Positions 48,510 through 60,730 of a stretch of DNA of 64,000 nt are shown here, one piece after another; within the stretch, counting starts at the first letter, position 1; every line of letters starts with the position of its first letter. Origin of the DNA: Trametes villosa (Eukaryota > Basidiomycota > Agaricomycetes > Polyporales > Polyporaceae). Position numbers and translations under genes: made by a program. The notes below the pieces were generated by a model, which had not been told where the DNA came from, ran no database searches, and was given only the letters and a program-made list of their open reading frames with translations. Where the stretch lies: positions 2,790,001-2,854,000 of the forward strand of contig PUDQ02000003.1 of NCBI GenBank assembly GCA_002964805.2. Direction: 5' to 3'.

Positions 48510-51500
48510 ATGTCCAGCCACCCCGCATCCACCGCCGGTAAACGCGCTCGCGCGAAGACCGACTCTTGGGGTAGCGACAACCCGTTGCATGCCTCTGAGG
48601 GTGTCACCTCTAGTCCGGTGTCCCGTCCGCCACCCAAGCGTGTTCGTGACGCGAGTCCCTGGCCCCTGAGGAGTCCGAACCTGACGACGCGGTGGAAGAC
48701 CATCTGCTCCCGCACGGCACAGCTGACGACCTCGGATCCGCCACGGAGGACGCCGACCCCTCTGACCGCGACGTGGACGAGCCCAAGGACGGTGTCACAA
48801 AGCTGGAGCAGGCGACGCGCACTCTCGGCCTCACTATCAGCTCTAGCAACCTCACCGCCGCCGGGAAGCGTGCGCGCTTTGCGGCACGTCACCCGGGCAT
48901 GACACCCGAGGAAATTGTCGGTAAGTAGGAGCCGATTCACGCCCTTATCGCTTCCGATCTAACCTACGGCACAGAGAAACTCTCCACTAAAGTGTGGCGG
49001 TCGTCTTTCTATCAACATTTCCAGTCTCCGCCGCAGGTCATACGCGTCAAGAAGCCGAACGGCGAGACGGCGATCATGCACAAGTTTATCTGCAAGAGGT
49101 GAATAGTCAGTTTTTGTGCGCGTACGTTGTCACTGACCATACACATCCTAGAACACCCTCGAAGAGCATCTCGCGTGCCGACTACGAAGACTCGACCACC
49201 AACCTCGGCCGGCACATCCAGAATTGCGACCCCCTCAACACCCCCGAATTGGAGATGATCACCGGATACGCTTCGGGAGTGACGTACAGCGCCGCGCGCT
49301 TCCGCTACCTCCTGGCGATATGGTGTGCTAGACGCCACTGCCCCTTCCGCATCATCGAGGACAAGGAGCTATGCGCCATCCTCAAGATGCTCTATAACAA
49401 GATCGACATACCCTCGCGCCACACGATCTCGCGCGACGTGCGCTTGCTGCATTCAGACTCCCGCATCCGCGTGATTGCATTTTTCAAGGTGCGCGTACAC
49501 TCAGAGTTTCGCGTGCGGTCACTGACACGCATTCCACAACAGCAACTCGACGGCAAGGTGCATCTGTGCGTCGACGGTTGGACTTCCCCTAACGTGATAT
49601 CCTTTCTGGGTATCACGGTGCACTGGGTGCGCAAGGGGGTCCTCGAGCATATCATTCTGGAGTTCGTGAGGTAAGTCTCACGCGCGAGCGGTCGCTTCGT
49701 CAACGCTAACACACTCTAGGCTTGACAACGCCCACACAGGTGTATACCTCGCAAAAAAGCTCGCCGAGTGTCTCGCCGCGTATCGCCTGGAGAAGCGCGT
49801 CCTCGCTATCACCTGCAACAACGCCGAGAACAATACCACAATGATGAGACATCTCAAAACCCTCGTCCCGAGCATCCGCGGGGTCAGCGTGCGCGTGCGC
49901 TGCATGGCGCACATAATCAACCTTGTCGTCAAGGTATGTGGATATCAGATGAGAAGCCTTGGTGCACAGCTAACCGTTACTGTATTCAGGCGATCCTGTC
50001 GCAATTCGACTCTACCCGCAAGAGGCGCAAGGAGCAGGCGGTCGGCACCACCGCCGACGGCGATCTGGATGGCGATGACAGCGACGATGACCCGGACAAT
50101 GAGCCTGAAGACGGCGAGAGTGATGACGAAGACGAAGAAGACGCGGCACGCGAGGCTGCGGACGCTCTTATCATCGACGCGCTTGACGGCGACGATGACC
50201 CCGATGAGCTCGTCGAGATCGTCGTCAGCGTCGAGGAGGAGCGCGAGGGCAAACTGGCCGTGAAGAAGGTAAGCTGTGCATCTTATACTGCACTACGTAT
50301 AGAGCAGGCTAACTCACGGCACTTGCAGATCATGCACCTCTCGAAGAAGGTGTGGCACAGTCCCCACATCCGCGCTGAGCTCTCGCGGCTCTCTGGGGAA
50401 GCCAAACTCAATAGTGAGGTTCTCGTACAATCCGTCAAGACGCGATGGAACACGATGACAGAAGTCCTGGAGCGCGCGCTCGAAATGCGCACCGTTCTTG
50501 GACATCTGTGCGACAGTCTTCAGTTCAACAAGCCAAAGGGCGTGCGCCTGCGGCGGTTCGCGCTCGCCGACCGCGAGTGGGATATCATCTCCCAATTGCA
50601 CCAGCTGCTCCACGTAAGTAGTGCGCCGTGCGTCCCCTCGATATACCTCGTACTGATATCTTCCTCCGTGTACTAGCCCTTCCTCTTCGCGACGAAAGAC
50701 ATCTCGACGACCGGGAAGTCACTTGTCCACGAGGTGCTTCCATACTTCGACGTCCTGACGGCGCACGTCGATGACATCAAGAACAAGGAGAAGCTTAGCC
50801 CCGTCATCCGCGCCGCTGCTCTCGAGGGCCGCCGAATGCTAGACAAGTACTATGCGTTCACCGATGACAGCATCGTGTATCAAATCGCCATGAGTGAGTC
50901 ACCTCGCGCTGTTTGCAGTCAGGGGCTCTCTGCTCACTCTCGTCTTGTACCCACAGTCCTGCACCCACGCTTCAAGCTCGACTTTTTCAAGAAGGCCGAC
51001 TGGGAGGCGGACTGGATCGATGAAGCGACCCGGCTCATTCAAGACAAGTGAGAGTCTCACTACAAGCCCAAGAACGTCGCTCCGCCCCCAGGACCAGGGC
51101 GTCGCAGTGCAGCGGTGTCGCAGGGCGGATCCCTTGGCAAGGTATGCACACTGAATGACTGTCATAAGTTATGCAGTATACTCACACTGCGCATGTTTAG
51201 ACTATGCACGAGCAGTCGCGCGCGATGTTCGCGCAGCTCAACAGTAATACAGACAGCAAGCATGACGTCCTGGACGTCTATCTCCAGTCGCCCGTGCAGC
51301 CGTCCGTCTCCAATGCCATGACGCACTGGTACGCCATCTACCACACTGCGGGTGACGAGAAGAGCCCGCGCCCCATGGACCGTGCCCTGGCGCGCATGGC
51401 CCTGGACTTTTTGTCTATCCCAGGTAGCGTTCATTTCTTACCTCTCACATGTGCAATACTCACGCCTCGTCACACGGTACTAGCTGCATCCACCGACGCC

Positions 51501-51896
51501 GAGCGCGCGTTCTCGCGTGGAGGGCTCACCGTTTCCAAGCACCGCCATTCGCTCTCCGAAGAGTCCATACGGGCCTCAACGCTTGTCGGGTCTTGGGCAA
51601 CCGTCAAAGATCTGGTGCCCGAAGAGAAGGCGATCGGCGCGATCAAGGAGGTCATGCGGTGCAAGGCCCTCGAGGACGGCACCGGGGATGCTGACGACGT
51701 CGCGCCTGCGGACGTAGAGCCTGAGGGCACGGTGGCGTCGCGCAAAGGCAAGGGTAAGGCCGTTGCCCCGCAGACGTCCTCCAAGGGGAAGGGGGTCGCG
51801 CGCGCCGAGTCTTCTGGCTCCGCCTCCGGCTCGAGCTCCGCGCGCGTGAAGCCCAAGCCGCGCGCGAAAGGGTGCAAGGTAATCGAGATTGATTAG
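48510..51896 (+). pseudogene. hAT transposase, 11 exons, with lesions
   Basis: Predicted exons: 48510-48920, 48975-49098, 49152-49488, 49543-49670, 49720-49933, 49990-50268, 50329-50613, 50677-50893, 50957-51141, 51201-51423 and 51484-51896. All introns are 46-61 bp with GT..AG borders and frame-preserving joins. A BED-like zinc-finger region runs from about 48980 (STKVWRSSFYQHF, HKFICKR, NLGRHIQNC). Catalytic region: LCVDGWTSPNVISFLGIT, then ITCNNAENN where TxDNAxNN is expected, so the second Asp is Asn (49817). A very acidic insert lies at about 50080-50210. The C-terminal dimerisation block is present (DFLSIP, ASTDAERAFSRGGLTVS). Lesions are a frame shift at about 48650, the Asp-to-Asn change, and a TGA at 51049-51051. 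Confidence 0.85.
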
Positions 51897-53031
51897 TTGC
51901 TACATAGAAGCGCATCGCACGTTATGTGAATACATGAATACTTGTTGTCTTCGGACCCCCGGCCTGCTCTCTAAGTCTCTTCCTCATGGCATACCGTGCG
52001 CTCCCTGCTGTCTTTGTGCCGGAACCGCCCGGCGCCGTTTGCGCATGCACCTCATCTGCCGCGCGAGGACAACCCCCTTGCTTGGATATGGGCGTGCAGC
52101 GGCGTCTTCACGCGTGAGGATCTCCTGTGGCTTGCATGAGTACTTCGTGGGGCACCTGGCTGTGCTCGCACCCACACATCCACGCGCGCGCGCCCACCAC
52201 AGCCACGCGCTCGCGCTGTCCCCTGGGCACGATTGTGCTTGCCTGCACGCGTGTGTGCTGCATTGCCTGAAAGTGAACTCTCGGTCAGTTGCGCTCGCGC
52301 GATACCGCGATCGTGAGGTAGTCACGCGCGCGCGCTCGCAGTTAGGCCCAAAGCCGCCGGTGTATACTACTGCATGCCTCGAGTACTCACTGCACTACGG
52401 GTCACCCATGCAGCTAAGCCTCGCGCGTGCGCTGCACTGACGAAGGAGTGACCTGCCAAAGAGATTAGGGGAGCATTCTTGGCAGGGTGGTGCAAACGGA
52501 CTCCGGAGGCTGCGCAGCTATGTTTTCTGCCAATGGGCTGCGCACACCGCGGGTAGAGGCCTCAACGGAGCTATTATCCGTGCGCGCGCTGACTGTATGC
52601 CCATCGATGGGGTCGCGCGCAGATGGCACGCAATAATGCGCGGTGCGCGCGGCTGTATTATTGGTCGGAGACTCGAGAGACTGTGATTGTGGCACATCAA
52701 TATGTACACATCCAATATGCAGGCCTGACATCGTGCACATGGTTACTGAGTCTACTATAGCTGTACAGGCACCAATATAGAGCCAGGGAATGCTTAAACG
52801 AAGCCTTTAGTGCATAATTTACTGTATGATTCGGGAACCTACATAATACCTGCAGGTGTCTTGCAGGTTCGGATCGTATTCTAGGTCGACCTGTAGGTAC
52901 CAGGTCCGAATCATCAGGTTCAGGTCAATCCATGCACGAATCAGCTGCGAATCCGGATCAGGTATCCTGTCACTATGAAACCTATAGGTCCGAATCCGGA
53001 TCACCTGTAGGTTAACCTATGCTCAGCCTTA
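51897..53031. other. 3' part and right subterminal region of the hAT element
   Basis: No gene is recognised after the transposase stop. From about 52850 the sequence becomes an array of short direct and inverted motifs (AGGTTCAGGT, GAATCCGGATCA) leading to the right terminal repeat at 53015-53031. Confidence 0.7.
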
Positions 53032-53039
53032 GGTCGACG

Positions 53040-53537
53040 TCGCGCGAGGAACATCGAGGTTGTGCGTGGTGGTCAAGGATATCCTGGCTGCGAGTGCATG
53101 TAAGTACATGTCAGTTAATAGCGCGGTAACATTGACACTACCTGAGAAGATGCACACGAAAAGGACGGGGACGAAGCCAGTTGTGAATGTGTGTGCGAAG
53201 CGAAGAGGATGCTGAGGCAACGATCCGCGTTAAGCAAAGTAAGTTCACGCAGTAAGCCGAAATAAGATTTGAGTTTCTGGGACCCGATTTTGGTGCGGAG
53301 TCGCACAACTCTAATTCGCACATGGCACTCCAGCACAGTGTGAGACTTAGCGCATTCGGCATCACGGCGCTAAGTCTCTCTTGCGCACTCCGTCACTCAA
53401 CCAGCTCCTCTCCCACCTGGTGACCCCCTGCTTCCATTCTGCACCCTAGCTTGTCTTAACCTCACTCTGCATCCCCGCACTCAGCAAAGCCCAACATGCA
53501 CACATCCGCCAACGGTACGCAACAGGAGCTAGCGGTT
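53040..53537. other. Remainder of the KDZ segment, with a gene start cut by repeat R
   Basis: Continues the sequence interrupted by the hAT element. At the right edge a CT-rich stretch leads to an ATG at about 53492 (MHTSANGTQQELAVL), the likely start of a plus-strand gene that ends abruptly where repeat R copy 7 begins. Too little remains to name it. Confidence 0.35.
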
Positions 53538-56500
53538 TTACGATTGATGAGGAACAAAGAAATCATTTCTTATGGGGTGAGCTCCCAGCCAAAATGTGTG
53601 ACGCTGATCTAACCCCGTGGGAAAATATTTTCAATCTCAGCTAAAAATCATTAGATCTAAAATAAGCGCTACATACAACTTCCACATACAAACCTGGGGT
53701 TAGGGTCACAAACCATTAGACACTTTAGGGTTAGAGGCTAGATCATCCACACAGCCACTCTGACTACTTGCTAGCCTTGCTCTGATGCTCGCTGGTGGGC
53801 GCCTATGTAACCCTAGATGGCACAGCATGGGCAGCCGCTGCCAAAATCACTATCTAAAGCCATGGAGTATGCAAAGAATGCTCCTGTCAGGGGTATACTC
53901 ATTGATTATACCTTGTGAGCATGGCAATTATCAATACCAGTGATATGACATTATCCCAGGGTTGTGGTTAGGTAACCATTCTTCATTATGATACTTCAGT
54001 CATGATACATTGAGGTGTGGAGATGTGGGAACAGCTTCTCACGTGACCATATCAACATTCAACACTGTTTCTTCACATATACCGAGGTCTTTACAGCACA
54101 GTATCACAGTCAATGCATCCCAGGCTGCTACAGGCTCTCTTGAATGATACAAAGCAGGATTTTGCATAATCATGGAGCATCAATGTCTTCAGCTCAGTGA
54201 ATGTGCCCTAATCCGATAGAGTTTGAAAACAGCTTCCTAATGGTATATAACACATACATTTTAGTTGCAAAGTGGGGCAAGTATGGGCAGTACATTGCTC
54301 ACTATGGCTCTCACAGTGTGCTTAAAAATGATCCTTCAGCAAATACAAAAATAATCAATGACTCAAGTGAAACCTGCATGGTACCATTGGATAGCTATCA
54401 AAGGTGCCTTCCTAACGGTATACTACACATGCAGTTTGGATTAGAACTGGGCACACCATGGCCAAAACACTGCCAAAAAGCGCCCATTTTTCAAAAGAAT
54501 TTGGCCAAGGCCCTTGGGTGCTAGTAGAAGTTGTGGGGCCTGCAACTTCTACTAGCGCCGGTCAGACTTAGCCATATCTCGCGTTTGGGCGCTTATTTTG
54601 CGGGAGGAAAAGGCTCCAAGAGCCTTGCTTCAAAATGTAGTAAAACAGCTTTAGCACGATAACTAGAGGGTATAGAGCCACAGAAACAATCACATCAGGT
54701 AGCTCTTGACCACTAGTGTATTATGAGCAAAGATATACACCATTCAGTAAGGCTGCTACTCTGTAAACAGCAATTAGATGCTTTTTTGCTTGAGGAATAA
54801 GATAATAATGGTTTAAAAGGACCGAGGGCTGCTTATGTCACAATGATACTCCTGGATACTTTGCAGACATAAGCAGGGTCTAATGATAGTATAGTGATCA
54901 GTTCAAATTGACTGTACACTACTGTACAGGCTGAGTAAGTGATTTATATGTCCTTCTAATGAAGCTTTATAGAGGAGATGATGGTCATTAATATATGGCA
55001 ATACCCCCATGCTGTAGAGCTCATGAGCATCTTCCTAACGATACATGACACATGCCATTTGAAGCAGAACTAGAGAGGCAGTAGCCAGCAGAATTGGAGG
55101 AGGGGGCAATAGTGTGAGCTGTGGCTGAGAACAAACACAACCAAAGCTGATGGCAGGGAATACGTAGTCCGCGTTCCCTCCCATCAACTTTGTACATATT
55201 TGGCCCCCAACACAAATGCTTTCATTTTAGGCCACTGGATAGTCTAATCATCATGTATCATATGTCATCAGAAAGCTATGAGTGAGTAGGTTCCGGTGGT
55301 GTACAAATGGCGATGTAATTATTACCATAGCAATCATGGTTAGAACTTCAATTCTCCATTAGTGCCACAATTCAGCCACATTTAGCTTCTGGGGTTTGTA
55401 TCTTGGGATAATGTGCACAAACCCCCAGAGTATTATATACCACTAGATTCAGCTTTTTAGTCCCTACCTTGCGGCGCTAACCTTGTACCTAGAATATGAG
55501 CATAAGCCGCATAAATGCTCAAACAATGCTAAAACTGACAGCAGTGTATAGTATAATGAACATGTAGACAGTTTTCAGTTTGATACAATGGTTCAGACCA
55601 TTCAGCCCATGACATACCTGCTATGGTGTGCTAAACAGGCAAATTCTGAGCTGTCACTTTATATTCTCTATAATAACTCAAGAAGGAAGGAGGGACATCA
55701 CTGTTAGCTGTGGCTGAGAGCCAACAAAGCCAAAACTGGTGGACCCCTAAAGTGTTATATGTCATCATATTCAGCTTTTTAAGATGCATCCAACGTTAGA
55801 CACTGAATTTCCCAAACTTGGTCATAGGCCTTGAAAGTATCAGTAGTGTGTGACCACATCTTATACAGACCAAGTCAATGTATCTAACCCTTGGTGATAT
55901 GTCAATTGAGTGTTACTGAAGATGGAATATATAAATGAGAATGCCCCTACATTCAAGTAGTTAATCACCACACTGCTACCAATAGTAAAAATAGTAAACC
56001 AAGTCATTAGCTCTTCAATAGCAGATTGTCAATTACTCAGATCTATCATTTTGGCCCATTTTATAAACTCCTTTGTATCTCTAGCCCTGGTAGTCCAAAT
56101 GAAATGAAACAAGCGTTGTCAGGAAGCTATCTATGAGTATGATCACACTGTGTTAAAAGTTAGGTGTGTTGTCTGCTACAGTACTGTCCAATAGTGCTAC
56201 AATTCCCCACTAGTGCCACAGTTCAGCCACATCCGGTTTCTCTGGCTAATATCCTAGTACTTCATGCACCAACCCCCAGAGTGTTGTATGTCATCAGATT
56301 CAGCTTTTCCATATCTATCTAATGGTAGACACTAATTATCGCAAACTGTGTCATAGGCCTGAAAACCATCAGAAATGTTGAATCACCCTCTATACAGATC
56401 AGGTCAATATCTCCCACTCTGGTTAACATAACATGTATTCTTGTAGGATACATATAGACAGAAAGGTCTTGCATCAAAGCAGTGATCAGCTACTAGCAAT

Positions 56501-56740
56501 AGTTGAGCTAGCAATTTCAGTCAGTCAATGACAACCTCACAGCTGTTTATAATCAAGGCACTACTCAATTGTCATTCCCCTCAGTGGATTGTACATATAT
56601 TACAGCCCAGGTTGTTTGCTATGTTGAGCCAATTTTCAGCTCTGTTGGGCTGCTCCTACTGATAGCCATGTAGAATATCCATGGAATACTTGCAAGATGG
56701 CATCAGCATGAATCAGCATTTTGCGCAAGTGTCTTTTATG
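53538..56740 (+). mobile_element. Repeat R, copy 7, head intact, tail lost
   Basis: The head (TTACGATTGATGAGG) begins at 53538, followed by the TTAGGG-like motif (53699), the stem-loop gctagtagaagttg (about 54521-54562) and the remaining R order. It matches copy 6 up to the agccatgt motif at about 56670, then similarity fades before the tail. The boundary with the Plavaka gene lies at about 56740-56880. Confidence 0.75.
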
Positions 56741-56888
56741 TCTTGGCCTCGAATATATACCTGAGTGTTGTCTTTTATCTGTCTTTGGCTGAAAGGCCTG
56801 CCTTATTCTGTACCCTACCCGTCTGCGTCATAAGTCTCTCATCTTAATTTTACTCAGTCAGGCTCCAGAAATATCTTATACCACTTAC

Positions 56889-58880
56889 TTAGGGCACCAG
56901 CCTTGGACTACACATGCCAGCAGTGTCTGCTCAGGATAGTCCCCGATGTAGGGCCCTAAGCCATAGATGATGCGGCGGTAGTGGCCATCAGCACAGAGCA
57001 TCACCTGCGGCTCCTTCATCCCTGGTAGGGTGGACAGAAGGATGTGCCGCAAGGAGTCGTGTAAGAGCTGGCGGCAGAATTTACGGAACAGAGCATTGTT
57101 CTCGTATTCCCAATCCGCTACATGATGTCAGTATGATGAAGCAAATAATGTATGCAAACATACTCTTAGGGATGGCCAGGAACGCTAGCACCGACACCCC
57201 ATCTTGATGCGAGCGGCGGAGGCTGTTATGCATCATGCCGTTTGAGATGTAGAGGGGCCAGTAGTCGTTCTGGCCGGAGGCGATGGAGACGGTAGTCTTA
57301 TCGCTGCCTAGGATGATAGGGTAGAAGGAAACCCCATGCGTAGCTGGATCCTCAGCGATTTTGTCCTGGAAAGCAGTCAGAATCATAAGAACAACCAGAA
57401 GATAGAGCTACTATACCGCCTGCGTAAATATCCAGTCGCCAGACATAAAGTTCTTGTACACCCGCTCGCCCTGCCGGTTGTAGACCTTCTTCGGAGTGTA
57501 GTCCATCCAACCCCTGTGGCTAGGGTTGCTGATCTGGTTCCTTAGAACTCAATCCGGATAGCGATACCACACAATGAATTCTTGGTTCATCCACCTGGGC
57601 ACGTCCTCCTCCCTCTTGGGTTGTGGGCCGTTATACTTGACCATGAATGACCACCAAGGCACACCGGCGAGGGGTGTTGAGTCGATCATCTCATAGATGT
57701 CATCAGTGTCAGCGAAGGGAGGATCCAAGCCGTGCTGCTGATAGAAAGCGGCGAGGATCTCCGTAAGCTCGTCTAAGGCTGCACATAGGTTCAGGTCACT
57801 GCATAGGTCGACCTGATCTGACCCGCAAATTGACCTGTAGGTTCAGGTCAACTAGGTTCAGGTACCTAGATGGCAGATCAACTTCAGCTCTGGATCAAGG
57901 CTTGTGATCCGGTCAATTGACCTACATGATCTGTTTGTAGGATAAATTCACTCGCTCGACCTCAAATGAAGGTGCAAAATCATAATATCTGGCCTCAAAA
58001 GTTGTAAATCTCAAGGCACGTGGGTTGGTGGTATGCACCCAAGCTATATACAGACCTTATTGTACTGTCATAACATGTTTAGACATTGTATGAGACCTAT
58101 TATGACCCAAACTTGGTACAGCATACACAAAACAGACCATGTATAGGTCGACCTGTAGGTACTAGGTACAGATCACTAGGTCACAGGTACCTAGAAGGCA
58201 GATCAACCCCAGTTCCAGATCATAGCTCATGATCTCCCATTACCTATAGGTACAGATCCAGATCACCTACGGATCGACCTATGTGCAGCCTTAAGCTCGT
58301 CCATCCCGCCGCCGGACATCTGTTTGTCATGGAAGAGGAAGCGGGCAAACTGGTACTGGGCACGGCTATCGTAAGGGTAATAGTCCCCGCGAGCACGATC
58401 AGACACGTATGGTGGAGGAGGAGTGCCGGGCGGAAGGGGACAACCGTCGGGGTCACAGGGAGCTCCTACACAACTGTAAGCTACTGCTACAGTGTACGAC
58501 ATGATGGTTCATACTGGTGAGGTACGGGTGAGTATACACAAAACCTCCGCCCTTGTAACGCTCTACCAGTGGAGGACTCTTACTACGATCAGAGGAGGAC
58601 ACTTCTATTGCCAACAAACATATAAGCGGGTGATGATAGCTATCTACTGACGCATACAGTACCTGGTGAGCTCCCATACACACTGCCGGCCCCCACATCG
58701 GAACGCAAGCGTGAACGAGGAGAGGAGCCGCCCACTACAGGCTGCACACAGTGATGAGGTGCCGCATGCCTCGAGACAACACCGTGAATCTCCCTCAGAT
58801 GGGAGTCGAGGCCATGCAGGGACTTGAAGGTGCGGTTGCACCGAGCGAAAGTACAGGGGATACGCCTCGCGGCGGCTACA
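56889..58880 (-). pseudogene. Plavaka-type transposase, split by a MITE and 3'-truncated
   Basis: On the minus strand: a C2H2 zinc finger near the start (CTFARCNRTFKSLHGLDSH), a Pro-rich linker (PLPPGTPPPPYVSDRA), the block QYQFARFLFHDKQMSGGG, then after the inserted MITE ILAAFYQQHGLDPPFADTD and GVPWWSFMVKYNGPQP. Exons 57417-57773 (plus its part beyond the MITE), 57365-57164 and 57117-56889 follow, with IILGSDKTTVSIASGQN, LYISNGMMHNSLRRSH and GWCPK. The SDKTTVS..YISNG..RRSH pattern is characteristic of Plavaka (CACTA-like) transposases. A TGA at 57549-57551 interrupts the frame. After 56889 the next exon is missing, replaced by repeat sequence. Confidence 0.8.
57774..58293. mobile_element. 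520-bp hAT MITE, relative of the 46218-53031 element
   Basis: The left end TAAGGCTGCACATAGGT and the right end ACCTATGTGCAGCCTTA are perfect 17-bp inverted repeats, differing by two bases from those of the large hAT. The 8-bp duplication AGCTCGTC flanks it (57766-57773 and 58294-58301). The ends share the AGGTTCAGGT-type motif arrays; the middle is AT-rich and non-coding. Taking out the element and one duplication joins the Plavaka frame as MDEL then TEILAAF. It could be mobilised only by a transposase supplied elsewhere. Confidence 0.95.
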
Positions 58881-58899
58881 TGACATCGGGCGTGTGACA

Positions 58900-60530
58900 T
58901 AGTGATGTACGTCTGCGGACGAGGTAAGGCTCAGCTATTAGCGACGACGAAGCTGTACTCACGTGGTTACACTAACACAAAGCGAGGGACAAGCCCCGCG
59001 AGTAGGCAGTGGAGAGCGATGGCAAGGCAGGCGAGCAACGACGAAGACAACAAGTGATGGCGAGGTGGGCGAGTGTCGTCGACCACGACGATGACAGGTG
59101 ATGGTGTTGATGGGAACACGTCAGCGCCAGTGCGAGCCCGGAAGACAGCTGGTGTTGGTGAGTGCTGGTTGAGTGAGGGCGGCGCGGCATGAGCGGAGTG
59201 AGCAGGAGCAGGGGCTGATGGTGCTGATGGGGAGGCGGTGTGTGGGGCGGGATCGGGGGCGACGGTGGTCGGATGTGACGCGTGGGGACGGGGGATGCGG
59301 TAGGAGCAGGGGCGTCGAGCGCCGTGGACCGAAACACAGCGAGCGGGAATGACAGAGTGCGCACACAAAAGCGCCACCTATGTGTGCAGGCAAAAGCGTG
59401 AGGCTGACGGACAGGGATGGGATGGGCGCCGACTCGGGTGGAGACGTGGAGGGCAGAGACGGCGTGAGGGCGGACGGAGACGGTGTGCGTGGTCGGAGCC
59501 GGAGTGAGCGCGGATGGAGCTGGGGCGAGCGCGGGCGCAGGCGCAAGCACAGGCGCAGACGCAAGAGCTACCGGTGGTCAGGTGCAATGCAGCACAGGCA
59601 AGGTTGAGGCGAGCGGGCGGTACCTGATGGTTCAAGGAGGTGATGGGAGCAGAGCGGGGCCAGCACTGATGAGGGCGTGGCTGGCGGCGTTCAAGTAGGC
59701 GAGGAAGGGATGGGTGGGATGAGAAGAGCCTCGCTCTGACCAGGATGCGGGGAGGATGCGACGAAGCGAGTGTAGATGAGGATGTAGCACGCCAATAATG
59801 CTAGAGACACGGCGGGACCTGATGCTGAGAAGGGCGCTGGTGGTTGATGCTGGGGCGATTGACAGCGGAGAGACGGCGAGCGAGCAGTGGTGTGGGATGA
59901 TGTGGACGGTGGCAGCTTGGGTGAATATGATGGTTTAGGCCTATGTGTGCATGCAGCAGGTGTGCGCAGATGCGACGGAAGGGTACGAGGAGGGGAGGAA
60001 AAATGGTTAGCAACAGCAGAGGTAGTACTTTTGCTAGTACTCACCTGAATCTCACAACTACAGCGTATATGCCCTTGCCGGCACCGTGGCTGCTAACGGG
60101 CGTGGTTGAGATGGAGGAGTGGGTGGTGGGCGAGTGCACGTTGAGCCGCCGTGGATTCCTGGAGGGCCGCAGATGGCGGGGGGAGGAGAGTACGGGGAGT
60201 GCGGTCAGCATGGCTCACACCGTGCAAGCAATTACTCACCGATGTGCCGATAGCGGAGGCTGTAGTCGGAGCCTGCGCTTCGATGAATGGATGTGTTTTC
60301 GGGAGTAATACAGCGAGGCCCTGTTGCCCCTTGCCGCCTCAAAAAGCGGTCGGAGCGAGGAGACGCAGGGCACTAACTAGCGGTTCTTTTGGAGATTCAG
60401 TGTTGATAGAGGGTGGGCGTCGAGTGTATATGAGCGGGCGTGGCGTGCAGAGAGCGAGCGGGTGGGTGGCGGCAGTGAGCAAAGATGGCAGCAGGTGAGA
60501 AGGCGAGAAGGCGAGAAGGCAAAGTGGCAG
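58900..60530. other. Strongly G-over-C skewed stretch without a gene
   Basis: The plus strand is rich in G and purine runs (such as gaggtgggcgag) for about 1.5 kb. Long minus-strand frames here are Pro/Ser/Arg/Leu-rich, low in complexity and overlap in several frames, so none is accepted. It lies upstream of the Plavaka transposase start and may be that element's subterminal region. Confidence 0.4.
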
Positions 60531-60730
60531 CATGGAAGAGGTGAGGCTCAGATATTGGCAAACTCGTCACGTGACCATCTCACGCGGCGGTGAAGCACCC
60601 TGTCTGCTGGATCCCGTCCGACCCCTCACTGGTGTTTGCCTCCCTATTCCCCTCCCTCTGTCCTTGCTTCCTAGCTCTCTGCAGGCTCATATCCTCCACG
60701 CCCGCACCTCATCAGCTCACTCTCCGCCCT

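Larger units (their letters stand above)
46218..53031. mobile_element. Two-gene hAT transposon, 6.8 kb
   Basis: The left end TAAGGCTGAGCATAGGT and the right end ACCTATGCTCAGCCTTA are exact inverted repeats of 17 bp, flanked by GGTCGACG on both sides. Both subterminal regions (about 46230-46450 and 52850-53015) are packed with short AGGT/ACCT motifs in both directions, such as GGTTCAGGT, the type of array transposases bind. It contains a plus-strand hAT transposase gene and a minus-strand gene of an unrecognised family, transcribed away from a shared spacer at about 47.8-48.5 kb. It is inserted in the KDZ-linked accessory gene. The transposase has lesions, so this copy is probably not self-mobile, but the perfect ends suggest a fairly recent insertion. 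Confidence 0.95.

Noticed and set aside
49986..50252. Ser-rich minus-strand frame
   Set aside because: It is the complement of the acidic insert in the hAT transposase.
58972..59564. Pro/Ser/Leu-rich minus-strand frames
   Set aside because: Several frames are open at once because of strand skew; low complexity and no conserved block.
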